64,000 bases of DNA from Marinicella sediminis. Its GTDB lineage: Bacteria; Pseudomonadota; Gammaproteobacteria; Xanthomonadales; Marinicellaceae. Positions 25,363-32,900 of this stretch are shown here, one piece after another. The notes below the pieces were generated by a model. That model searched no databases. It worked only from the letters and a program-made list of their open reading frames with translations, and was not told the origin of the DNA. The stretch covers positions 186,001-250,000 of the forward strand of contig NZ_MVBD01000007.1 in the NCBI RefSeq assembly GCF_002000055.1. Direction: 5' to 3'. A program made the position numbers and the translations under genes. Within the stretch, counting starts at the first letter, position 1; the number at the start of each line of letters is the position of its first letter.

Positions 25363-27221
25363 TGAACTTCTCTTGGCGAATCAAATTGTACCAGGTATTT
25401 TGCATAATCCATACTGGCCCCCAATGATAAATGATTTCGGTCATAGGTGACCATTTCTTTCTGATCTTCAGTAAAAACCCGGCATTGCTGCTGAGGACAG
25501 AAATAACTGAGCTTATCAATGTATCGCGCTCCGGCCTGCTCAACTTGCTCTTTGGCTTGTTCATTGAGAACGTACAACCTGTTTTGCTGGTGTTGATTGA
25601 CCCGTTTACTTGCTTCCGCGAAATCGGTTGCACCATGCGCTAAAATACGGGCCTGTTCCTGGTATTGCGGACCCACGCCCAGCACAGTGACCCGCACAGG
25701 GTGTTGAATCAGAGTTTGTATACTTTTCCGCAATGCGGGTAACCGGGCAAAATCAATCCTGATGCTGTACACGACTTCATCAACACCTGGGTTGTCAGTC
25801 AAGTAATGTAGCAGCCTGTCAAATACCGCATCACACGATTTGTTCAGCACCTGCGAGGTGTTGATGATCGGCGGACAGCCTTTCTCACTCATCAATATGT
25901 AGTGATTGTCGGGTTGCCAGGCTGACATGATGTTGAACCCATCTATGCCAAACGAGTCTCCCACAATCAAAACGTTTTGACTGATTTTATGGGGTTCAAG
26001 ACACTGCTCGCTGATTCCCCTGCTGTGGGTATCACATTGTGAAAACCACAGTTGGTAACGCTGCAGATTAACTGCTTTGTCTGACAACGAAGTGACTTCA
26101 CTGACCGGTAATACGGTGCTTTTCAGCTGCCCATCCCGACTGATCAGCCAAAAGCAAAGCCAAATCAACAGCAGCACAAAAAACCACAACAACCAACTGT
26201 TTCGTCGGTGGTACCTGAAGGGTTGTTCGACAAAACGGTGGAGCAGAACAGCCAATAGCAACGAGCCTGAAAACATGATGACCTGATCAACGCCTTCAGG
26301 CTTATGCGGTAAGACAAACAGGTAAAACACCACCACCGGCCAATGAACCAGATACCAGGAATAAGAAAAATTGCCGATGGCGACCATCACCGGATGTTCA
26401 AGAATGATGCGGTTGAAGCCCACCGGTCTGATTAACAACAAGACCGCACAGGCCAAACAAGGAATCAGGGGCCACCATGATGGAAACCGTTCAATGAATT
26501 CGAATGCATACACACAAGCCACCAACACGGCCAAAGCCAACACGCCGATCAGGGCTGAAAGCCTTTCGGATAACCGCTGTTGTGGCCATAAACAGACCAG
26601 TCCGCCCAGGCAAAACTCAAAGACCCTGAATGGCAACAGATAAAAACCAGCATCAGGGTTGCTGGCGGTCACCACCACTGACAGCAACAGGCTGAGGACC
26701 GCCATTGCCAACAGGATTAACCGCAGGTTCCATTTTCTGAGGTGTGCCCAAATCAGCATCGCCGGATACAGCACATAAAACTGTTCTTCGACACCCAAAG
26801 ACCAGGTGTGCAACAGCGGCTTGTATTTAGCGGTGTAGTCCCAATAACCGGCTTCGGTAAAAAAATACAGGTTTGAAACCGAAAACAAGGCCGCCAGCGA
26901 GGCCTCTGCTGTGTCTGAAATCAGCACGGCAGGGAATAACAGAACAGCTACCAGCAAAGTCACCGCCAGGGTAACCAGCAATGCCGGAAACAAGCGCCAA
27001 AAACGGTTTTTATAAAAACCAAAGAGCTTAAACCCATCCCCCTGCAGGCGTTCAACAATCAGCCGGGTGATTAAAAATCCTGACAAGGTAAAAAACACAT
27101 CCACACCAATGAAGCCACCATTGCTGAAAGGCACCTCCAGGTGGTCCAGAATCACAGCCAGCACGGCCAATGCCCGCAGACCCTGGATGTCCTTTCTGAA
27201 CGTCTTCTGCACGGCGGTCAT
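25359..27221 (-). CDS. OafA-type acyltransferase 3 fused to SGNH domain
   Basis: A 620-residue membrane protein that O-acetylates surface glycans. The N-terminal ~370 residues form an acyltransferase-3 domain with about ten membrane segments: DIQGLRALAVLAVILDHL (R-x-x-R region and His), FIGVDVFFTLSGFLIT and WSLGVEEQFYVLYP. A periplasmic SGNH domain follows with LIVGDSFGIDGF (catalytic Ser) and YDRNHLSLGA (Asp-His). This is the OafA/OatA architecture, in which the membrane part exports the acyl group and the SGNH part transfers it. The ATG at 27221 overlaps the preceding stop by four bases; a TTG at 27230 is less likely. Confidence 0.92.
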   Translation of the reverse strand: MTAVQKTFRKDIQGLRALAVLAVILDHLEVPFSNGGFIGVDVFFTLSGFLITRLIVERLQGDGFKLFGFYKNRFWRLFPALLVTLAVTLLVAVLLFPAVLISDTAEASLAALFSVSNLYFFTEAGYWDYTAKYKPLLHTWSLGVEEQFYVLYPAMLIWAHLRKWNLRLILLAMAVLSLLLSVVVTASNPDAGFYLLPFRVFEFCLGGLVCLWPQQRLSERLSALIGVLALAVLVACVYAFEFIERFPSWWPLIPCLACAVLLLIRPVGFNRIILEHPVMVAIGNFSYSWYLVHWPVVVFYLFVLPHKPEGVDQVIMFSGSLLLAVLLHRFVEQPFRYHRRNSWLLWFFVLLLIWLCFWLISRDGQLKSTVLPVSEVTSLSDKAVNLQRYQLWFSQCDTHSRGISEQCLEPHKISQNVLIVGDSFGIDGFNIMSAWQPDNHYILMSEKGCPPIINTSQVLNKSCDAVFDRLLHYLTDNPGVDEVVYSIRIDFARLPALRKSIQTLIQHPVRVTVLGVGPQYQEQARILAHGATDFAEASKRVNQHQQNRLYVLNEQAKEQVEQAGARYIDKLSYFCPQQQCRVFTEDQKEMVTYDRNHLSLGASMDYAKYLVQFDSPREVQ

Positions 27222-28138
27222 TGATAGCAAGCCTGATCTGCCAATTCAACAAATTGACGGCTTTGATCAGGCATCAAATGATCCTGGTTTATGAAGGCCG
27301 CAAACTCAAAAGACATGTCCAATTCCCTGAAATCAACATATTTGAGGCCCAATGATTTAGCGATGTCCTTGAATCGGGAGATGGTTTTCTGATAGGGATC
27401 ACGGCTGGCTATCATGGCTAAATAGTTCGGATCCACCGGGGTTCTGAGCACACATATACGGGCCCCTTTTGCCTGCAAAAATTCCAGCATCTCCTGATAA
27501 ATTCTGAAGTAATTTTCAGCCGCCGGTGAACCGTATAACGGTTGCTGGAAATCCACCCTTGAACGGGTTTTATCCAGGCGTTCCTGCGGATCAATTGTGG
27601 TCGACCAGTATCTGCTTTTCTTCATTTCATCCGGCCACCTGCGAAAAATCACATCTGTGGCATGTTCAGGGTCAGCCAATCTGATGATTTCCTGAGCAAT
27701 GCCTTTTTCAAAGACGTATAACTTTGGAATCAACCAATGATTGATGTTGAAAAACTGATGGTGATTTTTGTCATGCCATTGCAGGTGGATTTCACTGATG
27801 AATTGCGGTGATGCTTCAACGATTACCTTGCCAGGCATGCGGTATTTGAAATAATTTCTGATGAATAAATCAATCACCGGGATGGTTGAACCACCCCGGC
27901 CAAGATTCAAGTACAGATCCTGGTCAATGAAAGAACGGTAAATGTGTGAATCACCTACAGCCACATCAGGGCTGTCCGAACTGTAAACCATGTGGATCCT
28001 TTGAGGAACCGATTTGGGAATGGTCACAATGTAAGACCGCAGAAACCACTCCGTGGTAACCAGAAAGGTCAGCACCATCAACAACACCATATACAGGTGC
28101 CGTTTAGAAAAACCGGTAGATAAATTCTGAGTAGCCAT
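27218..28138 (-). CDS. SGNH acyltransferase partner of MBOAT, copy 1
   Basis: A 306-residue protein with one N-terminal membrane anchor (HLYMVLLMVLTFLVTTEWFL) and a periplasmic AlgJ/AlgX/DltD-like SGNH-type domain. The nucleophile block reads VAVGDSHIYRSF and the C-terminal Asp-His block INQDHLMPDQS. Such proteins take the acyl group exported by their MBOAT partner and place it on a polysaccharide. The ATG at 28138 lies inside the end of the adjacent MBOAT gene (about 35-base overlap), so the two are translationally coupled. It is clearly homologous to the protein at 29602-30543. Confidence 0.85.
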   Translation of the reverse strand: MATQNLSTGFSKRHLYMVLLMVLTFLVTTEWFLRSYIVTIPKSVPQRIHMVYSSDSPDVAVGDSHIYRSFIDQDLYLNLGRGGSTIPVIDLFIRNYFKYRMPGKVIVEASPQFISEIHLQWHDKNHHQFFNINHWLIPKLYVFEKGIAQEIIRLADPEHATDVIFRRWPDEMKKSRYWSTTIDPQERLDKTRSRVDFQQPLYGSPAAENYFRIYQEMLEFLQAKGARICVLRTPVDPNYLAMIASRDPYQKTISRFKDIAKSLGLKYVDFRELDMSFEFAAFINQDHLMPDQSRQFVELADQACYQ

Positions 28139-29579
28139 TGCCAATGATTTTAAATAACGAAATAAATACCATCAAGGTGATGATTGCGGTAAACCAAATA
28201 CCAGGGTTCCAGCTCGATGTACTGGCGTAGTTGTGATTTTGCTGATAGTCCATGACCTCCTGCGTATTGGGAAATGTTTTGACCACCACACACAATAACA
28301 ACACCAGCAACAATGTCAGCCAACCAGGTCCCGGAATGACAAATACCGCCTGCTCAAGGATGTTGCCCGGCAAATCCATACCGAAGTTTAACAAGCTGCT
28401 GGCCAAGGTAAGGATGCTTCCCACTGATTCAGACTTAAAGACAATGAAGGTGAGGTTGACAAACAGAAAGGTCATTATCCAGCTGCCCAGATCGTACATT
28501 TTCGAATCCGCTGCCACGCGGGCAAATCCAGGCGACATTTGTTGTCTGTATAAATGATTGACCACCAGAGCAAGGCCATGCAAACCGCCCCAAATGATGT
28601 AAATCCAACCGGCTCCATGCCACATACCACCCAACAACATGGTGATCATCAAAAATACGTATCGGTTCACCACGCCTTTGCGGTTTCCACCCATTTGGAT
28701 GTATAAATAGTCCCTTAAAAATGCCGATAAGGTGATGTGCCAACGACGCCAGAAAGCAATGATGCTGCGCGACTTATACGGCGAATTGAAGTTGATTGGT
28801 AACTGTATACCAAACAGCAAGGCACTGCCAATGGCAATGTCCGAATACCCTGAAAAATCAAAGTAAATCTGTAATGTGTATGCCAGTGAACCACTCCAGG
28901 CAAGCCAGGCTGAAAGCGCCTGCCCCTGATGGCTGAGTTCGAACACCCAATTGGCGTGGGGGGCCAGTCCATCTGCCAGTACCACTTTTTTAAACAGGCC
29001 AATGATGATGATGGTGATCCCGGCCGCAATGATCTTGTGGGTCAGTTTGATTTCATGACGACTGGAAAACTGCGACATCACGTCTTTGTGGTGCACAATG
29101 GGTCCTGAGATCAATTGTGGAAAGAAAGCCACGAATAAGACATAGCTTCGGAAGGTATTGTCTTCTATTTTGCCTTGTTTGGCATCGACCAGATAGGCAA
29201 TTTGCTGGAAGGTAAAAAATGAAATGGCCAATGGCAAAATCACTTGTTCAAGCAATCCTTCCAAGCCAAAAATGCCAAGGAAAAACTGACTGTACTTGTA
29301 GTAACCCAGGATGACCAGGTTAACAACAATACCTAAAATCATCACCCAACGGGCATACCAACGCTGTTTCATGATCACCTGGCCAGCGAGGTAATTGAAG
29401 CAGATTGATCCCAGCAACAGCAACAAATATTCGACTTTCCACCAGGTGTAGAACAGGAAAGATCCGGCAATCAGCCAATAGATGCCAGCCACCTTGTGGC
29501 CCATTCTGATGAACAGGGCATAGACCAGTGTCATCAGTGGCAAAAAAATCAACAGGTATTCAAGTGAATTGAACAACAC
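28104..29579 (-). CDS. MBOAT-family O-acyltransferase, copy 1
   Basis: A 491-residue polytopic membrane protein of the AlgI/DltB/PatA type. It moves acyl groups across the inner membrane for glycan O-acylation. The family core PINFNSPYKSRSIIAFWRRW and the catalytic-His helix MLLGGMWHGAGWIYIIWGGL followed by HG are intact. The start is GTG with a CAGGAG about 14 bases upstream. It begins 22 bases after the stop of the previous SGNH gene and overlaps its own SGNH partner. Homologous throughout to the MBOAT at 30509-31969. Confidence 0.93.
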   Translation of the reverse strand: MLFNSLEYLLIFLPLMTLVYALFIRMGHKVAGIYWLIAGSFLFYTWWKVEYLLLLLGSICFNYLAGQVIMKQRWYARWVMILGIVVNLVILGYYKYSQFFLGIFGLEGLLEQVILPLAISFFTFQQIAYLVDAKQGKIEDNTFRSYVLFVAFFPQLISGPIVHHKDVMSQFSSRHEIKLTHKIIAAGITIIIIGLFKKVVLADGLAPHANWVFELSHQGQALSAWLAWSGSLAYTLQIYFDFSGYSDIAIGSALLFGIQLPINFNSPYKSRSIIAFWRRWHITLSAFLRDYLYIQMGGNRKGVVNRYVFLMITMLLGGMWHGAGWIYIIWGGLHGLALVVNHLYRQQMSPGFARVAADSKMYDLGSWIMTFLFVNLTFIVFKSESVGSILTLASSLLNFGMDLPGNILEQAVFVIPGPGWLTLLLVLLLCVVVKTFPNTQEVMDYQQNHNYASTSSWNPGIWFTAIITLMVFISLFKIIGNGYSEFIYRFF

Positions 29580-29601
29580 GGCTTACATGCTCCTGAGGTG
29601 G

Positions 29602-30543
29602 TCAGCGGTTGCCTGAACTGCTGTGTGGGTCAAAACAACGGCTGAAAACCAATGCAGAAAACGTTTTACTGGCTGCCGGAGTGATGTGGTCCTGATTGAT
29701 GAATGCTGATTCCTCGAAGTCAATCGGTAATTCCTGAAAGTCTACGTAGCGGACATTATAGTCTCTGGCCAGTTCCAGGAAAAATAATTCTGCTTGCAAA
29801 TACGCCTCACTTTGAGCGGTGACTGCCAGATATTCTGCGTTGACCGGCGGCCTGACCAGGCACACACTGGCTTGTTTTGACAAGAGCCCGCTGATCAGCT
29901 CCCGGTATATCCGTTGATAGTCTGCCGTTCTGTTGTCCTGCCATTGTGGCATGTGATGCTCAACCCTGGCCCGGACCCTGTTGCTGCGTTGTTGGTCAGT
30001 CATTGCCAACCATGCCTGACTGCTGGCCTCAAATTCAGGCGGCTGAGATTGCATCAGCAACTGATAAGCCTGACTGACTGATTTTATTTCGTTGATGAAT
30101 TCGGTGATGCCTTTTTCAAACAGGTATGGTTTGTAAAAGGCCATATTCAGATTGAAATACGCATCGTAACGCTGGGTGTTCCGCTCCAACTGAGGTTTGC
30201 TGAACAATTGTGGCGAAGCCTGTAAAACAACCCTGGATGGTATTTTATTGCTGAAATATTTCTCCAGAGTCAGTTTTACCGCAGGTATGGGATTACCCCG
30301 TCGGGCCAGATTCACGAAATCCTGCTGTTCAAGAAATGCCCGATACATTTGTGAATCTCCAGCCACCACCTGATCACCGGTGGCCTGGTAAACCCGGTTA
30401 ATCAATGCCGGTGTCGACCTTGGCAGTTTCACCACAATCAGTCGCACAAACAATTCTGCCGTGATTAACAACAGCAAGAGCAACATCACCAGTAGCCGCC
30501 AGTAACGTTTAAAAGAACCGGTAGATGAATTCTGTGTATCCAT
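29602..30543 (-). CDS. SGNH acyltransferase partner of MBOAT, copy 2
   Basis: A 313-residue homologue of the protein at 27218-28138. It has the same short cytoplasmic start (TQNSSTGSFKRYWRLLV against TQNLSTGFSKRHLYMV), one membrane helix and a periplasmic SGNH-type domain. The nucleophile block is VVAGDSQMYRAF, with Gln where copy 1 has His, and the C-terminal block is INQDHITPAAS. Both copies keep Ser, Asp and His. The ATG lies 35 bases inside the end of the upstream MBOAT gene. A difference in acceptor or acyl group between the two copies is possible but not shown. Confidence 0.85.
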   Translation of the reverse strand: MDTQNSSTGSFKRYWRLLVMLLLLLLITAELFVRLIVVKLPRSTPALINRVYQATGDQVVAGDSQMYRAFLEQQDFVNLARRGNPIPAVKLTLEKYFSNKIPSRVVLQASPQLFSKPQLERNTQRYDAYFNLNMAFYKPYLFEKGITEFINEIKSVSQAYQLLMQSQPPEFEASSQAWLAMTDQQRSNRVRARVEHHMPQWQDNRTADYQRIYRELISGLLSKQASVCLVRPPVNAEYLAVTAQSEAYLQAELFFLELARDYNVRYVDFQELPIDFEESAFINQDHITPAASKTFSALVFSRCFDPHSSSGNR

Positions 30544-31969
30544 TGGTCATGATTTTAAAAAATGAAATTGCCGACAACAAAAATATGACAAACACCCATA
30601 AACCATTGGGCTTCCAGAGGGCTTGGGTGAGAACCTTGTTCTCTACATCATACCCCATGATTTGTTGGGTATTGGGCAAAGCAGTCACCACCACCACGAG
30701 CGATAACAACCAACCCAATAAGAAAACCACTTGTGTGGTAGCAAACACACCAGTACCTGACTCAACACCCGGCTCAATAAAAAACATCAACGACATGATG
30801 TCACCGAGTAAGTGCAGATCGTTCACCCTGAAAACCACAAAAGCCAGTACCACAGCCAAAAAAGTCATCAACCAGGAGCTTGCATGCCATACAGATTGTG
30901 AAAAACGGGCGTTCACTGACCTGCCCGGCAACCACTTTCGGAACACATGATTGATGATCAGAAAAACACCGTGCATACCCCCCCAAAGCAGAAAAGTATA
31001 AGCCGCACCATGCCACAACCCGCCCAACAACATGGTCACCATCAGAAACACCATTTGCCAGAAATAACCTTTGCGGTTTCCTCCAAGCGGAATATATAAG
31101 TAGTCTTTGAGGAACCTGGACAACGTCATGTGCCAGGTCCGCCAAAACATGATGATACTGGTCGACTTAAGGGGAGAATTAAAATTAATGGGCAAGAATA
31201 CACCAAACATCAAGCCCAATCCTATGGCCATATCTGAGTATCCGGAAAAATCAAAATAAATCTGAAAAGTATATGCCACAGAGGCCATCCAGACCTCGCG
31301 GGCATTGGAAGACTGCAACAAGTTTTCCTGCTCGAACACCTGTTTCACATACCAGGCCAATTCATCGGCCACACCCACTTTTTTAAACAGCCCGATGATA
31401 AAAAAAGTCATGCCTGCTGCCATCAACTTGTGCTGGAAAGTTCGTGCCTGATGAAATTGTGGCATCATTTCTGAGTGATGTACGATCGGCCCCGAAATCA
31501 GTTGCGGAAAAAAAGTCACAAACAAGGCATATGATGCCAGAGACTGATCTTTGACTTTACCCTGATGGCTGTCAACCAAATAGGCAATTTGCTGAAAAGT
31601 AAAAAATGAAATGGCCAGTGGCAGCACAATGTTCATGGTGGCTGACTCATGCCAGCCTAAACCAGCCAGGGTTTCAAGGATCAGGTTGGTGTATTTGAAA
31701 TAAATCAATACAGCCAAATTGGCAACCACACCTGTTGCCAACCAGCCCATTGATTTATTTTTCTGTAACCTGATCCCAATGAAGTAATTGAACATCATTG
31801 AAATCAGCAACAGATACAAATAGCTCCATTTCCACCACCCATAAAAAAACAATGAACACAAAATCAGGGCAACAGCAGCCAGACCCGGTGAGTATCGGTT
31901 CAACGACCAAAACAACAGCAGGCAGCCTGGCAGAAACACCAGCAGAAACAATAACGAATTAAAAAGCAT
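30509..31969 (-). CDS. MBOAT-family O-acyltransferase, copy 2
   Basis: A 486-residue polytopic MBOAT, first gene of the leftward glycan operon. Core motifs are PINFNSPLKSTSIIMFWRTW and LLGGLWHGAAYTFLLWGGMH followed by G, with the catalytic His. It is similar along its length to the MBOAT at 28104-29579, so the MBOAT-SGNH pair has been duplicated in tandem. Its ATG at 31969 directly follows the T run of a terminator hairpin, and the only ribosome-binding-site-like sequence (AAGGCAGG, 31978-31985 read on the minus strand) is the hairpin's right arm. Confidence 0.93.
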   Translation of the reverse strand: MLFNSLLFLLVFLPGCLLLFWSLNRYSPGLAAVALILCSLFFYGWWKWSYLYLLLISMMFNYFIGIRLQKNKSMGWLATGVVANLAVLIYFKYTNLILETLAGLGWHESATMNIVLPLAISFFTFQQIAYLVDSHQGKVKDQSLASYALFVTFFPQLISGPIVHHSEMMPQFHQARTFQHKLMAAGMTFFIIGLFKKVGVADELAWYVKQVFEQENLLQSSNAREVWMASVAYTFQIYFDFSGYSDMAIGLGLMFGVFLPINFNSPLKSTSIIMFWRTWHMTLSRFLKDYLYIPLGGNRKGYFWQMVFLMVTMLLGGLWHGAAYTFLLWGGMHGVFLIINHVFRKWLPGRSVNARFSQSVWHASSWLMTFLAVVLAFVVFRVNDLHLLGDIMSLMFFIEPGVESGTGVFATTQVVFLLGWLLSLVVVVTALPNTQQIMGYDVENKVLTQALWKPNGLWVFVIFLLSAISFFKIMTNGYTEFIYRFF

Positions 31970-32000
31970 AAAAAAAACCTGCCTTTTACAAGGCAGGTTT
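31970..32000 (-). terminator. Terminator or attenuator hairpin ahead of the glycan operon
   Basis: Read on the minus strand: AAACCTGCCTT, a four-base loop GTAA, AAGGCAGGTTT, then eight T, ending one base before the MBOAT ATG at 31969. The stop of the secreted-protein gene at 32027 lies 27 bases upstream. It should end that gene's transcript. Because it fills the gap to the operon's first start codon, and its arm contains the only Shine-Dalgarno-like sequence, it may also control the operon. A weak promoter overlapping it (TTGATC, 17 bases, TAAAAG) is an alternative source of operon mRNA. Confidence 0.85.
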
Positions 32001-32026
32001 TAGTTGATCAATTGATGTTAATTGAA

Positions 32027-32830
32027 TCAGGGAGCTGGAGGAGTGTGCGGACATGCTCCACCACCGATGAAGGTTTGTCTTCTTGATTCAAACTCATCAA
32101 AGTAGTATTCCTGACCAGCTGCAATACTTTCATGAACACCCATTTGACCGATACGGGTCAGGAAGATGCCTTTGAAGATCGCTGGATCAAGGTCCAGACC
32201 AGTCAACTCAAGTATACGAGGATCTGTTTCATTTTCAGCATCAATCCACATTTTCAGGTGACCTGTGTCATTGGCGCCAAACAACAAATCATATTCCAGT
32301 CTGAATGGTGCGTCAGGAACCGGGAAGTTAAAAACGTTACGCTTGGCAGCACCTGCTATGTTGTTGTCACGCACATAACCAATGATTCGGTAATCTGGAG
32401 TGGCCGCATTTGCATTGGTGTTGTCAAATTTCAACATCAGGTTATCAAAACCAAAGCAGCTGTTTGGGCCAGCAGGTGATCCACAAGATGCAATGTGTAC
32501 CTTCAAACGTCTTTCCGGACCGGTTGAAGGCAGTTCAATGTTGTTGGGGTTGAAGCAGAAAGAAACACGGTAGCGAAGTTCGCCATTTGGGCTGTCGTCC
32601 TGTACCCAGTGACGTGCAGCGCCGCCTTGTTGCTCAGCAACTTCCAGTTGCAAACCACAAGATGTGTTGTCATGAGCAGCCTGATCAGATACTGACAACA
32701 GATTGGCTGGGTTTTGGTTAGCAGACCAAGCCGCAATGTTGGTCAGGTCACAGGTTCCGCCAGCAAAACTGCTCACACTGAACAGCAAAGAAGCGGCCAC
32801 AACGCCTGCTTTTAATATGGTTTTTTTCAT
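32027..32830 (-). CDS. Secreted Cys-containing beta-sandwich-like protein, unknown
   Basis: A 267-residue exported protein of unknown function. The ATG at 32830 follows a strong AGAGGA ribosome-binding site and begins a classic signal peptide (MKKTILKAGVVAASLLFSVS, cleavage near FAGG). The mature part has several Cys (CDLT, TSCGLQ, SFCFNP, ASCGSP, NSCFGF, GACP), which suggests disulfides outside the cytoplasm. It ends with YYFDEFESRRQTFIG, the kind of final strand seen in LamG/concanavalin-like sandwiches. That fold is a guess. It has its own -10 element upstream and a terminator downstream, so it is probably a well-expressed single gene. Confidence 0.8.
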   Translation of the reverse strand: MKKTILKAGVVAASLLFSVSSFAGGTCDLTNIAAWSANQNPANLLSVSDQAAHDNTSCGLQLEVAEQQGGAARHWVQDDSPNGELRYRVSFCFNPNNIELPSTGPERRLKVHIASCGSPAGPNSCFGFDNLMLKFDNTNANAATPDYRIIGYVRDNNIAGAAKRNVFNFPVPDAPFRLEYDLLFGANDTGHLKMWIDAENETDPRILELTGLDLDPAIFKGIFLTRIGQMGVHESIAAGQEYYFDEFESRRQTFIGGGACPHTPPAP

Positions 32831-32861
32831 AATATCCTCTAAATAAATCGTGATGGTATCT

Positions 32862-32867
32862 ATTATA
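32862..32867 (-). promoter_or_regulatory. Consensus -10 element (TATAAT on the minus strand)
   Basis: TATAAT read leftward lies 32 bases before the ATG at 32830 of the secreted-protein gene. No good -35 hexamer is found at 16-18 bases; ACCGAT is at the right distance but poor. The element falls just before the end (32901) of the neighbouring FG-GAP gene. Confidence 0.55.
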
Positions 32868-32900
32868 ACGAAGTTCTTTTTATTATCGGTCACATTTTTT

